A stretch of 38,590 nt of DNA from Candidatus Saccharimonadota bacterium. GTDB lineage: Bacteria; Patescibacteriota; Saccharimonadia; Saccharimonadales; Saccharimonadaceae. The notes beneath the pieces were generated by a model. That model had not been told where the DNA came from. It searched no databases and saw nothing but the letters and a program-made list of their open reading frames with translations. The stretch spans positions 1 through 38,590 of the forward strand of contig JAGAEN010000017.1 of assembly GCA_017613135.1 (NCBI GenBank), written 5' to 3'. Shown one piece after another: positions 1 through 9,562 of the stretch (within the stretch, counting starts at the first letter, position 1; every line of letters starts with the position of its first letter). The translations under genes and the position numbers were made by a program.

Positions 1-393
1 GGTACTTCCATCTGCCCATCTAACTGGCATCTACCACTAGGCTATACATCTACTGGAGAACTAGACAACCAAGAAGCCAGCAGTACTTGGCGTGTAGGTG
101 GCTTCTCCTACCTAGACCGAGTGATGGGTGGTACTGGTCAAGACCAGTCTAGCACTGCGGGTTCTACTCAGTCCGTTAAGTTGCGTTCATTCCCAAATAA
201 CTTTGTTTACTCCGGGTACTGGAGTGGCGCGCAGGCGTACAATCGTAGCAGCAGCGGGCGCTATTGGTCGTCCTCGGCGTGCAATTACGGCAGCGCGTAC
301 CACCTGTACCTCAACAGTAGCAGCGTCTACCCCGGGACGTATAACAACTACAAGGACTACGGATACACGGTCCGCTGCGTAGCCGGTTCTTAG
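1..393 (+). CDS. FISUMP/C-type-lectin-fold protein, C-terminal part (5' truncated by window edge)
   Basis: The frame is open from base 1 to the TAG at 391-393 and has no start in the window, so only the last 130 residues are seen. A CPSNWHLPLG stretch near residue 5 matches the CPAGWHLPT-type core of FISUMP (Fibrobacter succinogenes major paralogous) domains, and the end ...YTVRCVAGS matches their usual VRCV ending. The last ~62 residues are rich in Ser, Tyr and Asn, mostly as NNC codons (TAC, AGC, AAC, CAC, GAC). Row 241-300 is about 62% GC against 47% in row 1-60. This is what a DGR-diversified, ligand-binding surface looks like: an AAC-rich template with A positions randomised. The paralogue at 16516-18552 lacks this skew. 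No anchor follows the lectin fold, as expected for DGR targets. Binding partner unknown; an exposed adhesin is inferred. Confidence 0.75.
   Translation, partial: GTSICPSNWHLPLGYTSTGELDNQEASSTWRVGGFSYLDRVMGGTGQDQSSTAGSTQSVKLRSFPNNFVYSGYWSGAQAYNRSSSGRYWSSSACNYGSAYHLYLNSSSVYPGTYNNYKDYGYTVRCVAGS
207..393 (+). other. Candidate DGR variable region (VR)
   Basis: This C-terminal segment has Ser/Tyr/Asn/His/Asp codons that nearly all end in C, set in a constant GC-rich scaffold (YWSSSA, NSS.V.P, VRCVA). That is the pattern left when a reverse transcriptase copies an AAC-rich template with adenine mutagenesis. Neither the template repeat nor the reverse transcriptase is in this window, so the call rests on composition and position alone. 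Confidence 0.55.
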
Positions 394-557
394 TGAACTG
401 TATCCCTAATTCAAGGCAACAATTTCTACACCCTCTCCATTTTTAGAACCACATATAATATATAGTGGCACCACACGCTATATCTAGCGCCTAAAAACCA
501 ATTTTTCACTAAAACCCACGCTACATCTAGCGTCACCGAACAAATGCCGAACAAAAT
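394..557. other. Intergenic region with two related small hairpins
   Basis: 164 bases lie between two convergent genes. Two near-identical inverted repeats sit 33 bases apart: CGCTA-TATC-TAGCG at 476-489 and ACGCTA-CATC-TAGCGT at 518-533. On the minus strand the loops read GATA and GATG. The second hairpin is followed on the minus strand by GGGTTTT, so it may be a weak uvrB terminator. Alternatively they could be the cruciform that DGRs use just downstream of the VR. A further CCAC/GTGG dyad is at 450-469. No ORF is seen. Confidence 0.5.
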
Positions 558-2537
558 CTACTTTTTCTTTCCTTCCAAAAAATCTTTGATTTTCTGAATT
601 TCATCCCGAAGAAGAGCCGCCTTTTCAAACTCAAGGTTTGCCGCCGCGAGTTGCATTTCGGATGATAGTTGATTAATCAGTCCCGGCAATTCATCTTTCG
701 GTACCTTTTTAATATCGAGTTTGTTCTCCACCTGCTTTTCTGGAATAATCGCACGAAGACCTAACGATACCCCTTTTTTAATCGACGTCGGCGTGATATG
801 ATGCTTTTCATTATATTTCTTCTGAATCTCCCGTCGGCGGTTAGTCTCCGAGATGGCCTTCTCCATACTTTCCGTAATAAAGTTAGCATACATGATCACC
901 TTACCTTCCACGTGCCTTGCCGCCCGGCCAATTGTCTGTATGAGAGCCGACTCAGAGCGTAGGAATCCTTCCTTGTCCGCATCGAGTATCGCGACGAGAG
1001 ACACTTCCGGTAAATCTAGCCCCTCACGCAAGAGATTAATTCCAACTAGCACATCATATACCCCTTCTCGAAGATCTCTTAATATATCACTTCTTTCCAA
1101 AGTGTCTACATCGGAATGGATATAGGCCGTCTTTACCCCGCGCTCTTTCAAGTGGTCGGTCAAATCTTCCGCCATCCGCTTAGTAAGAGTAGTAATCAAA
1201 GTCCTCTGCCCCTTCGCGATACGCTGGTCAATTTCTTCCATCAAATCATCAATCTGCCCGTCTGACGAGCGTACTTCAATCTCCGGGTCGAGCAGACCTG
1301 TCGGGCGAATCACCTGCTCCGCCGGCTCCGGTGAGTGTTCGAGTTCGTATTCTCCCGGCGTCGCCGACACATAGATCGCCTGATTTACCCTTGACTGAAA
1401 CTCCCCATAAGTTAGGGGCCGATTATCAAGTGCCGATGGTAGCCGAAATCCATAATCTACTAGCGTCAACTTCCTTGCGTGGTCACCATTATACATTCCA
1501 CGTACTTGTGGCAAAGTCATATGCGACTCATCCACAATGAGCAAATAATCGTCCGGGAAGAAATCAAGTAGCGTTGCCGGCGGCTCGCCCGGCTTTCTGC
1601 CATCTAGATGTCTAGAATAATTCTCAATTCCCTTTACAAACCCAGTGCTTTCTAGCATTTCAAGGTCGTACTTAGTACGCTGTGATAATCTCTCGGCCTC
1701 CAAGTATTTTTCGTGTTGTTTAAAATATGCCAATCTCTCATCGAACTCCGCCCGAATCGTGCCGAGAGCCTTTTCTAGCTGGTCTTTTGGCGTCGCGTAA
1801 TGCGTATTTGGAAAAATATGAATATGCTCCGGCCTCTCTCGTACTTCAAAAGTCAACGGGTCGACAATCTTTACTTCTTCCAGTGTATCAAACCCAAACT
1901 CAAACCGGTAGGCGTATTCCCCATTCGCCGGATATAGATCAATTGTATCCCCCATCACCCGAAAATTTCCCCTCTCAAACGCCAAATCATTCCGGTGATA
2001 TTGAATAGAAATCAGTCTTTTAATAAAATCTAATTGATTGATTTTCTCGTTTTTGGATATTTCAAAAGACATTTTAAGATAATGCTCGGGTGAGCCAATA
2101 CCATAAATACAAGACACCGACGCAATCACGATGACATCTCGTCGCGTGAGCAAGGCCTCCGTCGTCCCGTGCCGGAGTCTATCGATTTCGTCATTAATTG
2201 CCGAATCTTTTTCGATATAAGTATCCGTCGACGCAATGTATGCTTCCGGCTGATAATAATCAAAATATGATACGAAATAATGTACTTCATTTTCCGGGAA
2301 AAACTCTCGGAATTCAGAATAAAGTTGTGCCGCCAAAGTTTTATTATGCGCCAGGACCAAAGTCGGCTTTTGTACATTCTGGATGATATTTGCCATCGTA
2401 AAAGTTTTACCCGACCCAGTCACACCGAGCAAGGTTTGTTCCTTGACGTCAGAAAGCACGCCCTTAGTGAGTTTGGAAATTGCGGCGGGCTGATCACCCG
2501 TTGGCTGATACTTTGATACCAACTTAAACTTTGCCAT
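558..2537 (-). CDS. uvrB: UvrABC system protein B (excinuclease, DNA damage recognition helicase)
   Basis: UvrB is loaded by UvrA on damaged DNA, verifies the lesion by strand separation and recruits UvrC. The 659-residue length is normal. Walker A GVTGSGKT is at residues 38-45. The damage-probing beta-hairpin region ([10 protein letters not shown]...) is near residue 90-110, a DESH box near 336, and helicase motif VI (QTIGRAARH) in the C-terminal half. The UVR motif ([13 protein letters not shown]) close to the C-terminus binds UvrC. It lies 16 bases downstream of the giant surface-protein gene on the same strand. An extended -10 (TGATATAAT, 2545-2553) starts right after that gene's TAG and ends 7 bases before the uvrB ATG. 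There is no Shine-Dalgarno, so independent, leaderless expression is likely. Confidence 0.97.
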   Translation of the reverse strand: MAKFKLVSKYQPTGDQPAAISKLTKGVLSDVKEQTLLGVTGSGKTFTMANIIQNVQKPTLVLAHNKTLAAQLYSEFREFFPENEVHYFVSYFDYYQPEAYIASTDTYIEKDSAINDEIDRLRHGTTEALLTRRDVIVIASVSCIYGIGSPEHYLKMSFEISKNEKINQLDFIKRLISIQYHRNDLAFERGNFRVMGDTIDLYPANGEYAYRFEFGFDTLEEVKIVDPLTFEVRERPEHIHIFPNTHYATPKDQLEKALGTIRAEFDERLAYFKQHEKYLEAERLSQRTKYDLEMLESTGFVKGIENYSRHLDGRKPGEPPATLLDFFPDDYLLIVDESHMTLPQVRGMYNGDHARKLTLVDYGFRLPSALDNRPLTYGEFQSRVNQAIYVSATPGEYELEHSPEPAEQVIRPTGLLDPEIEVRSSDGQIDDLMEEIDQRIAKGQRTLITTLTKRMAEDLTDHLKERGVKTAYIHSDVDTLERSDILRDLREGVYDVLVGINLLREGLDLPEVSLVAILDADKEGFLRSESALIQTIGRAARHVEGKVIMYANFITESMEKAISETNRRREIQKKYNEKHHITPTSIKKGVSLGLRAIIPEKQVENKLDIKKVPKDELPGLINQLSSEMQLAAANLEFEKAALLRDEIQKIKDFLEGKKK

Positions 2538-2544
2538 ATCTTAA

Positions 2545-2553
2545 ATTATATCA
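2545..2553 (-). promoter_or_regulatory. Extended -10 promoter of uvrB
   Basis: TG-A-TATAAT on the minus strand directly abuts the TAG stop of the upstream gene (2554-2556). The box ends 7 bases before the ATG, so transcription should start at or within a base or two of the start codon. No convincing -35 was sought further inside the upstream coding sequence. Confidence 0.6.
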
Positions 2554-5500
2554 CTAATTTCTATCTACCATCGCCGTTCTAAAGGCTTGAATCAAATTGA
2601 CGTCCGCATTTGGATTATGCATATACCAATTGTAGATGTCTTGTGTAGTCTCCACGAATCCCATCATATAGACAAATTTCAAATTATTAGAACTTGATTT
2701 TTGTTTATAATATCTCGTCCTGTCATAAAGCCCAGATACGTTTGTAAGAGCGTATTCTTCATATCTCATTTCGTCCGGCACGCCGAGAAGTCCTTCGAGA
2801 AGATACGCTACTGTACCGGTACGGTCAGCACCTACTCGGCAGTGGAAGTAAACATTCTTTGTCGTATTAGTATTGGCAATATCGGTCATAATATTCGTCA
2901 CTGCCGTCCAAGCCTTCATATAGTTAGACGAGGAATTATTTTCGTCACCAGTATTATAATCAAAGTCGTAATGAATCACTTGATTATAATGATAATCAGA
3001 AAGGTGTGTGTCGCTAGAGTATTCATCGCCCACGTTGTATTCCGTAGTAATGCCAAGATTGGTAAGCTCCGTCGCGGCGGCAGTACCCAATTTTTCTCCG
3101 CGGAACAATCTACCATATTTCAGTGTGCCCGTCACGCTCTGGTTATTACCATCCGTGTAAGCCACAGGAAGACCACCAAGATCACGTACGTTGCGAATTG
3201 TCCCGGTATCTACCCAGCGCGTGCCCTTATTAGAAGTCGCCGTGACATAGCCATGTACGGTGCTATCATCTGATTTCTCCCAATAATAAGTTTGCCCCGG
3301 AATCATATTGTGAATAACGCCTTCACTGGCCTTGGCATAATCAACTTGTGTACCTAATGTAGAGTTAGTTAAATCATATAGATAAACCGTCAATGGTGCG
3401 TCGACATTTGTATCGTATGCATCAGGTTTCGAGCAGTCCACCGAACCATTCGTCCAGGCTGACAATGCATTAAGTGGTTTCACTGCATCACCATAACTTG
3501 GAATCAAGCAGTTGTTATTTACGAAATTGCTTCTAATTCCTTCCCAGAATTGCAATTCTGATAATTCCGAAGTGACGCCCCAGGTCGAATTGTTAATCGG
3601 CGAAGCCTCATTGAAGGTCGTAATATTGATCGGACTCTGTACCCAACCATCAATCAAGCTCTGATAGCCACGAGTAGCGTTGTTGGACACATTAAACGTG
3701 ACCGGAGTATTAGAAGACTGATAACTATAGTGTGCTACATAAGTTTTATTACTATCGGGCACAGTCGAAGCAGTAACCTGGGTGGCTGGTGAAGTTGATT
3801 CGTCAAACCAACCTACAAAAGTATGATTATTAGAAGGCGGATTTGGGATAGGTAGAGAACCCAATGGATTATTTACTGTTACTGTCCGGCTACTATCAGT
3901 CGGATCTGTGAAACTACCGCTACCTGGATCGAAATTAATCAAATACTCCGTCGGCGTGCTAAGAGGTTTAAGCTTGACATACATATCAGTTAACTTACCA
4001 GTGAGATAACGCTGTGGAGAAGTACCATTCGACTGTGCCGCTGCGCCAAACCAGACATTTGTGTCAAAGCGGTGTGTATTGCCAGAAACGTCGTGCCAGG
4101 TGGTAAGAGTGCCATCATTAATTGAATACTTTATAATCTGATTTTCCCTGACAATCTTCACTCTCTTTAAAGTACTGCCAGCAGTTGTAAACGTAGTAGG
4201 ATTACCATTACTAAATTTAGCGGTCAATTCAAAGTCCGATCCACTACCAGAAACGCTACGGAAAACGAACCCAGGATAGTTCATGCCAGAATTTTCGTAC
4301 TTAGAGTTTACAAGAGTACCCTGACTGACTGGCTGAGGCAAAGTCAAATCTGTAATGGTGAATCCAATTTCAAAATCCTTCTGATAATTTGTCGTAGAGA
4401 ATAGTGCAATGCCAGAATCTATAAATTTCTTAGTCTTGTCTTGCGTACAATAGGTCCCCGAAATCACCGCATTACCGTTAAACTCACATTCGTTAATCTC
4501 AGAGAATACAATCGGGAAGTTAGATGTATCTTCAACCCAGCGTGCGTAGTAAGTTGCATCTGCATCAACTGTAGTCGCTGGCGTCACTTCGTTATAGAAG
4601 GTTCCATCATCCGTATACCAACCAAAGAATCTATAGTTGGTACGCGACGTAGTTGGCAAACTACCTACTGCAGTACCATCGTCCACCTGGAACGAAGCCG
4701 CCGGGCTTGGCGTAGTACCACCATTTGCATTAAATGTTACATTCCTTTTAACTACTTGTGCCGCTGTTACTTGCACCTCTATTGTCTTAGTAAGATTAGA
4801 CTGGGTACCTGTCATAATAATATTCACAATACCCGCAGCTACACCAGTAATTACCCCAGTAGAAGCATCTACGGTAGCGGTCGCAGTATTAGCCGAGCTA
4901 AAGGTATAAGACTCAAGTTGTGACGAATTACCAACTAAGAGCGTAAGTTGATCACCTGCAGCCAATGTCAAATCAGCATTAGATATAGTAGCCTGTGTTA
5001 CATCCAACTTCCATTCGGCATAGACAATCATAGTAGATGAAGGTTGTGTTGCAGAAGTCACGGTATTATTATTTGATATATCATACCATCTTACAAAGAC
5101 ATGATTTGTGTAGGTCGGGTCTTGTGGCATATCTGCGGCGATGGAATTGCCAGATGTAACCGTAATCGTAGAAGAGGAATCGCCATTTTGAGGGTCAAAG
5201 GTAACGGAATAATTCACTGCTGGCGCAACATATTTCTCAATCAATTTGTATGGCACTACGATGGTTGGGCGCACCATACTATTGGACGTACTTTGGGCCG
5301 AAGTTACATGCAGATTACTACTACCGCTATGAATACGATACAGAGTACCACTATCTATCATCAACCATAATGCTGACCTACCACCACTATCGTAAGCAGA
5401 ATGCTCCATGAAATAATCACAAGCCACCAAAGAACCTTTCGTGGTAACATTTATATCGCCACAAGCATGAGCCACTTCAGCACGAGTTGTAAATCTAGCC

Positions 5501-8500
5501 GCTTTCCCAGTGTCTTGCTCAATGAGACCAGGATTATCCCATGCCCCACTAGTATTTGCGGGGAGTTGGCCAAGAGCGTTGGTGTAATCGAAAATTGAAT
5601 CACTACCAGTACCCGCAGCCCAAGCGCCATTATAATAACTATTCCAAGCTACAAGTACTGCGTTATTGTTTTCATCTTGACCTACATAATAGAACCGCTC
5701 ATTTACTGCACTATAAGTATCGTCATAATCCACATCACAGTTATAAGCATCGCCAGCTTGCGGAGTTGTACTATTAGCAATCTGACCATAGGCAACATTC
5801 GTATCGTGAACATGCAAATTAGCGCTTGAAGTTTCTAGTTTACAGACAATCTTCTTATATTGAGCATGGTATGTCTCACCATCAACACTTGGCGTAGTTG
5901 TGCCATCTACAGCAGTACCACCCGATGCAGCAGTAAACCAACCCATAAACACCTCGTCAACACCGCTTGGTGTCGGGTCAGAAGGAATATTATTACTACC
6001 AATTGGACTACCAATATTTACGGTAACACTAGAAACAGCAGAACCATTGTGAGGATTGAAATATACCGTATAAGTTGTAGGTACCGGAGCAGTTACGGTC
6101 ACTGTCACAATCTGGTTCGTGGTATTAGAAGTAGTACCCATAATAGAGATATTTGTAGTGCCAGCTGTCAGCGGAGTAATCACGCCGGTCGAAGCATCAA
6201 TCGTGGCTACGCTCGTATCGCTAGAAGAGAATGTAAACCCTTCGAGATCGGCTGCGTTAGTTACCGTCACGGTCGCAGTATCATTAGTGGTCATTGAAAT
6301 ACTATTACTCGCCACCGTTGCAAGTGCCACGGTCCCCTTCCATTGTGCATGATAGGTTGTACTTCCGCTTGGCACAGTACTGCTGGTTATTTGCGTACCA
6401 ACGGAAGCATCAGTATACCAACCCTGGAAAATATGATTTGTATAAGTTGGATCGGTCGCTGGATAAACATCACTCAAGTCATCACCAGCGTCAATTGTTT
6501 CGTCCCAAGAAGAAGATTCATTGTGCGGATTGAAAGTAATGGTATAAGTTGCGGGCTGCACAGTAATATCAATCATATCAAGCGGTACCTCGATTACAGG
6601 ACGCACGCCGTTTCTCTGAGAGTTATCCGTAATATTACGACTCGACGTATGGACTCTAGTAGAATGATTGGCTTTACCAATCCAGTACCCATCACGGATA
6701 TTAGTGTAGGCAAAATTGGATTGCTCAAGAATATATAGGCATTTTCCATCAGTGCCGAAACCACTCGTCGAATTATTACAGGTAGCCACCGTTTCATCAT
6801 AACTCATAAACCGGGCGTTTTTTCCTTCATAATCACCATTCATCAGTAGCGAGTCATAAGTAACGAGATTCGGGTTGGTCCAACCAGTTGTGCTTGAATC
6901 TGGTAATAATGCTAAAGCGTCATCATAAATGTTTTCATCATTGGATATATTCTTGTAATACAAAAGAGCAGCATTATTACCTACCGTAGTAAGGTAGTAG
7001 AACCTTTCATTAGTTTCATCAAACGTTTGATTATTGTCAATATCGCAAGTCAGCGCGTTACCTGCCGCCAGCGAAGTAGCACCAGGCTGAATCATCGAAC
7101 CATAAAGAATTCGAGCATTTTGAGCATATCCAGCAGCCCTACAGCCGCTACTAGTTCTATTACAAGTTTCTTCATGTTGTACTGTAGCTGCTTTACAGAC
7201 ATAATTCATCTGCGTCCAATATGCATAGTATTGGGTTGGCGTATTAGTATCAAACACCGTCGAAGTGGTAAGTTTATTACCAGCACCATTCGTGCCAGTA
7301 TACCATCCTTCAAGTTCATAACCAGTTTTTACCGGTTCCGGCAAGGAGCTAAACGATCCACCATTAGCTACTGGCTCTTGATATGTAGACGGCGAACCAC
7401 CCTGTGAATCAAAATCAACATAGATTAGAGTCCCCACTGCCACACTAATCGTGCGCGTATCACCAGTTTTTGACCCCGTCAACGTAATCGTAGCTGCACC
7501 ATTACTAACGGCCGTAATCACGCCAGCAGAGTTTACTGTAGCCACAGTTGGATTACTCGACACCAATGTATAGGGCTCGATATCCGCAGCGTTTGTAATA
7601 TTGATAGTTTCCGTATCGCCTATTGATAATGCAATATTGGTATTGGTGATTTGGGCATCGGTCACTGACTTGTACCAGTGTGCATAATACGTCGTAGTTG
7701 CGGTCGGCACTGTTGCAGTTGAAATCTGCTGACCAGTACTTGACGCTGTCCACCAGCCGTCAAAGCTCCAACCACTTCGAGTTACCGTCGGAAATTCGCT
7801 AAGTGCATCGCCATCGAGTACCAAATAAGTAGTAGCAGCAGGAGTTCCACCATTGGCATCATATGTAATCGTATGAAGCCTGTCGGTTGGCATATCACCA
7901 AGTTTAATATACATGTTACTCATCTCACCCGTAATATAACGTTTTGCCGCTGTACAATTTTCCGTGCAATTTACATTATCCGGATATGCCCCAAACCAAG
8001 CAGAAAGACCAAACTGCTGACTAAATGGTGTAAAATCATGAATTTGTTCTAGTGGTCCATTGTCGATGCTGGTATAGATAATCCCATCAATCCTAAAAAT
8101 TCTCACATCCGTACCATTATAAGCCGTTGCGTAAGGGGTCTTAATGATTGCCTTTGAGCCGTCATTAGTAGTTGGTGCACCATAAGTTGACTTTATCTCA
8201 ACAGTTTTATTGCTAGTAATGCGCACAACAATACCAGGAGATTTCCCCCCATAAGGCGAACCAGTGACGGATGATGACAATTTATCATTAAAGATAGTCG
8301 CTTGACTCTCTGACTGCCCTCCTGGGTTAAAAGCATCAAGCGTAAAATGTACTTCGTAATCTTTCTGATAATTATCGTTACTGTATAGAGCAATACCAGT
8401 GTCAATGAAGTGATCATTTACATAATTTTGACATTCCGAACCGCTAATAGTACCATTATTAAATATACATTTACCAGTTTGACTCCACACCTTTGGGAAC

Positions 8501-9420
8501 GGATCAGAGAGCCAAATCGCGTAAAGTGTGATATTCGTCGCACTGGAAGTCTGGTCAACTGGATAATCGGCGCCAGCAGCATAAGATGTGCCAGAACAAT
8601 CGTAATTTTCGGTCACGGAATTATAAGTCGTCGGTATACTGCACCAACCACCAAAAGACATAATAGGATTGCCACTCGTCATAATCGGAACATTACTGCT
8701 AAGTGTAACATACGAATCTACAGTCGGTGTCCCACCATCAATCTCGAGCGCTACCGGATTTGGTGAAGGCATATCAGTTACGGTTTCGCTTGTGCTATCA
8801 TCATAAGTTATGTTATATACAATTGTATTTGCCACCGCAGTCAGCACATAAGTGTAACTATATGTTCCGGCCGGCAAACTAGCATCCACCTTCGCCCCAA
8901 AAGATAAAGTATATTCATCATCTGTGCTATTTGCCGTGCTCGTTACCGCGAGTAAGTCGCCACCAAGCGACGGTGCCGGCAGAAAATTCGTATTTGACAC
9001 CGTGGTATTTATGCCACCAGAAGTCGTGACATATTGGCTCGGCTTATACCCCCATTTATTATTGTAGGTACTACCATTCGTGAAAGTATTTTCGCTAATC
9101 GCTGTGCTAATTGATTCGATTTCATCCTCACCATTTATTAAACTCGTCGAACTACTTGACGCAATCGACAAGGTATAACCCGTAAAATTATCCGTCGATA
9201 CCGCAATCGTCGCATCGCTAGACTTACCAAAGCTTCCTCCTGCCGAAGGCAACAAATCAAGAGACAGCGTCCCGTTACTAACCTCAATCGTGAGCGTACT
9301 TTGCTTTGCAATCGAAGAAGCAGGACACGAAATAGCAAAAGAGAACAAACCCACCAAAACCGCCAGTGTGGACATCGGAAAACGTTGCCTTATAAACCGC
9401 AAACTACCTAATCTCAACAT
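2554..9420 (-). CDS. Giant exported modular surface protein with C-terminal tyrosine-phosphatase domain
   Basis: 2288 residues. Signal peptide about 1-36 (basic n-region, hydrophobic 17-32), then an N-terminal beta domain (40-200). Eight InlB-type repeats (GxWYT...YYAxW pattern) lie at about 204-305, 516-583, 666-736, 958-1028, 1117-1190, 1403-1471, 1560-1629 and 1826-1900. Three BIG2-like Ig domains are at 588-663, 1030-1110 and 1475-1553. Two cysteine-containing lectin-like modules (740-950, 1191-1398; both NERFYY...VRP.I.VP) and two LamG/ConA-like modules (308-512, 1634-1820; FIDTGIAL...YITGEM / FIDSGIAL...YLTGKL) fill the rest. After an Ig-like linker (1905-2060), residues 2064-2288 form a Y_phosphatase3-type domain with RNVRDLGGLP (2076-2085) and the HCRVGADRTGT loop (Cys2194, Arg2200). 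No C-terminal membrane segment or LPXTG is seen, so attachment is unclear. Domain names are by eye; the phosphatase is the firmest. Role in host contact is inference. Confidence 0.85.
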   Translation of the reverse strand: MLRLGSLRFIRQRFPMSTLAVLVGLFSFAISCPASSIAKQSTLTIEVSNGTLSLDLLPSAGGSFGKSSDATIAVSTDNFTGYTLSIASSSSTSLINGEDEIESISTAISENTFTNGSTYNNKWGYKPSQYVTTSGGINTTVSNTNFLPAPSLGGDLLAVTSTANSTDDEYTLSFGAKVDASLPAGTYSYTYVLTAVANTIVYNITYDDSTSETVTDMPSPNPVALEIDGGTPTVDSYVTLSSNVPIMTSGNPIMSFGGWCSIPTTYNSVTENYDCSGTSYAAGADYPVDQTSSATNITLYAIWLSDPFPKVWSQTGKCIFNNGTISGSECQNYVNDHFIDTGIALYSNDNYQKDYEVHFTLDAFNPGGQSESQATIFNDKLSSSVTGSPYGGKSPGIVVRITSNKTVEIKSTYGAPTTNDGSKAIIKTPYATAYNGTDVRIFRIDGIIYTSIDNGPLEQIHDFTPFSQQFGLSAWFGAYPDNVNCTENCTAAKRYITGEMSNMYIKLGDMPTDRLHTITYDANGGTPAATTYLVLDGDALSEFPTVTRSGWSFDGWWTASSTGQQISTATVPTATTTYYAHWYKSVTDAQITNTNIALSIGDTETINITNAADIEPYTLVSSNPTVATVNSAGVITAVSNGAATITLTGSKTGDTRTISVAVGTLIYVDFDSQGGSPSTYQEPVANGGSFSSLPEPVKTGYELEGWYTGTNGAGNKLTTSTVFDTNTPTQYYAYWTQMNYVCKAATVQHEETCNRTSSGCRAAGYAQNARILYGSMIQPGATSLAAGNALTCDIDNNQTFDETNERFYYLTTVGNNAALLYYKNISNDENIYDDALALLPDSSTTGWTNPNLVTYDSLLMNGDYEGKNARFMSYDETVATCNNSTSGFGTDGKCLYILEQSNFAYTNIRDGYWIGKANHSTRVHTSSRNITDNSQRNGVRPVIEVPLDMIDITVQPATYTITFNPHNESSSWDETIDAGDDLSDVYPATDPTYTNHIFQGWYTDASVGTQITSSTVPSGSTTYHAQWKGTVALATVASNSISMTTNDTATVTVTNAADLEGFTFSSSDTSVATIDASTGVITPLTAGTTNISIMGTTSNTTNQIVTVTVTAPVPTTYTVYFNPHNGSAVSSVTVNIGSPIGSNNIPSDPTPSGVDEVFMGWFTAASGGTAVDGTTTPSVDGETYHAQYKKIVCKLETSSANLHVHDTNVAYGQIANSTTPQAGDAYNCDVDYDDTYSAVNERFYYVGQDENNNAVLVAWNSYYNGAWAAGTGSDSIFDYTNALGQLPANTSGAWDNPGLIEQDTGKAARFTTRAEVAHACGDINVTTKGSLVACDYFMEHSAYDSGGRSALWLMIDSGTLYRIHSGSSNLHVTSAQSTSNSMVRPTIVVPYKLIEKYVAPAVNYSVTFDPQNGDSSSTITVTSGNSIAADMPQDPTYTNHVFVRWYDISNNNTVTSATQPSSTMIVYAEWKLDVTQATISNADLTLAAGDQLTLLVGNSSQLESYTFSSANTATATVDASTGVITGVAAGIVNIIMTGTQSNLTKTIEVQVTAAQVVKRNVTFNANGGTTPSPAASFQVDDGTAVGSLPTTSRTNYRFFGWYTDDGTFYNEVTPATTVDADATYYARWVEDTSNFPIVFSEINECEFNGNAVISGTYCTQDKTKKFIDSGIALFSTTNYQKDFEIGFTITDLTLPQPVSQGTLVNSKYENSGMNYPGFVFRSVSGSGSDFELTAKFSNGNPTTFTTAGSTLKRVKIVRENQIIKYSINDGTLTTWHDVSGNTHRFDTNVWFGAAAQSNGTSPQRYLTGKLTDMYVKLKPLSTPTEYLINFDPGSGSFTDPTDSSRTVTVNNPLGSLPIPNPPSNNHTFVGWFDESTSPATQVTASTVPDSNKTYVAHYSYQSSNTPVTFNVSNNATRGYQSLIDGWVQSPINITTFNEASPINNSTWGVTSELSELQFWEGIRSNFVNNNCLIPSYGDAVKPLNALSAWTNGSVDCSKPDAYDTNVDAPLTVYLYDLTNSTLGTQVDYAKASEGVIHNMIPGQTYYWEKSDDSTVHGYVTATSNKGTRWVDTGTIRNVRDLGGLPVAYTDGNNQSVTGTLKYGRLFRGEKLGTAAATELTNLGITTEYNVGDEYSSDTHLSDYHYNQVIHYDFDYNTGDENNSSSNYMKAWTAVTNIMTDIANTNTTKNVYFHCRVGADRTGTVAYLLEGLLGVPDEMRYEEYALTNVSGLYDRTRYYKQKSSSNNLKFVYMMGFVETTQDIYNWYMHNPNADVNLIQAFRTAMVDRN

Positions 9421-9453
9421 CTTTTATTATTATCTCCACTTTCATTTATTATC

Positions 9454-9482
9454 ATTATAAGCCGTTTTTGTTTATTGTGCAA
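9454..9482 (-). promoter_or_regulatory. Promoter of the giant surface-protein gene
   Basis: TTGCAC (9482-9477) and TATAAT (9459-9454) on the minus strand are 17 bases apart. The predicted start near 9447 gives a leader of about 27 bases carrying GGAGA (9437-9433), 12 bases before the ATG. It is divergent from the DUF167 promoter. Confidence 0.65.
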
Positions 9483-9525
9483 GTGCTTTATTTGTCGACT
9501 TTTCCACAAGGCCACGGACTCTTAT

Positions 9526-9554
9526 TTGACATATTAGTACAAGTATGACATAAT
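9526..9554 (+). promoter_or_regulatory. Promoter of the DUF167 gene (leaderless)
   Basis: A perfect TTGACA (9526-9531) is followed after 17 bases by CATAAT (9549-9554). The ATG begins 8 bases later and has no Shine-Dalgarno, so the transcript should begin at or next to the start codon. Confidence 0.6.
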
Positions 9555-9562
9555 TTAAGCAT

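Noticed and set aside
181-393. Horizontal transfer as the cause of high GC at the end of the first gene
   Set aside because: The shift is confined to the lectin end and consists of NNC codons at expected variable positions, better explained by retroelement diversification; transfer is not fully excluded.
4441-4923. Open frames on the plus strand within the giant surface gene (several over 100 codons)
   Set aside because: They mirror the repeat-rich minus-strand coding sequence, have no ribosome sites or recognisable domains and are read as shadows.
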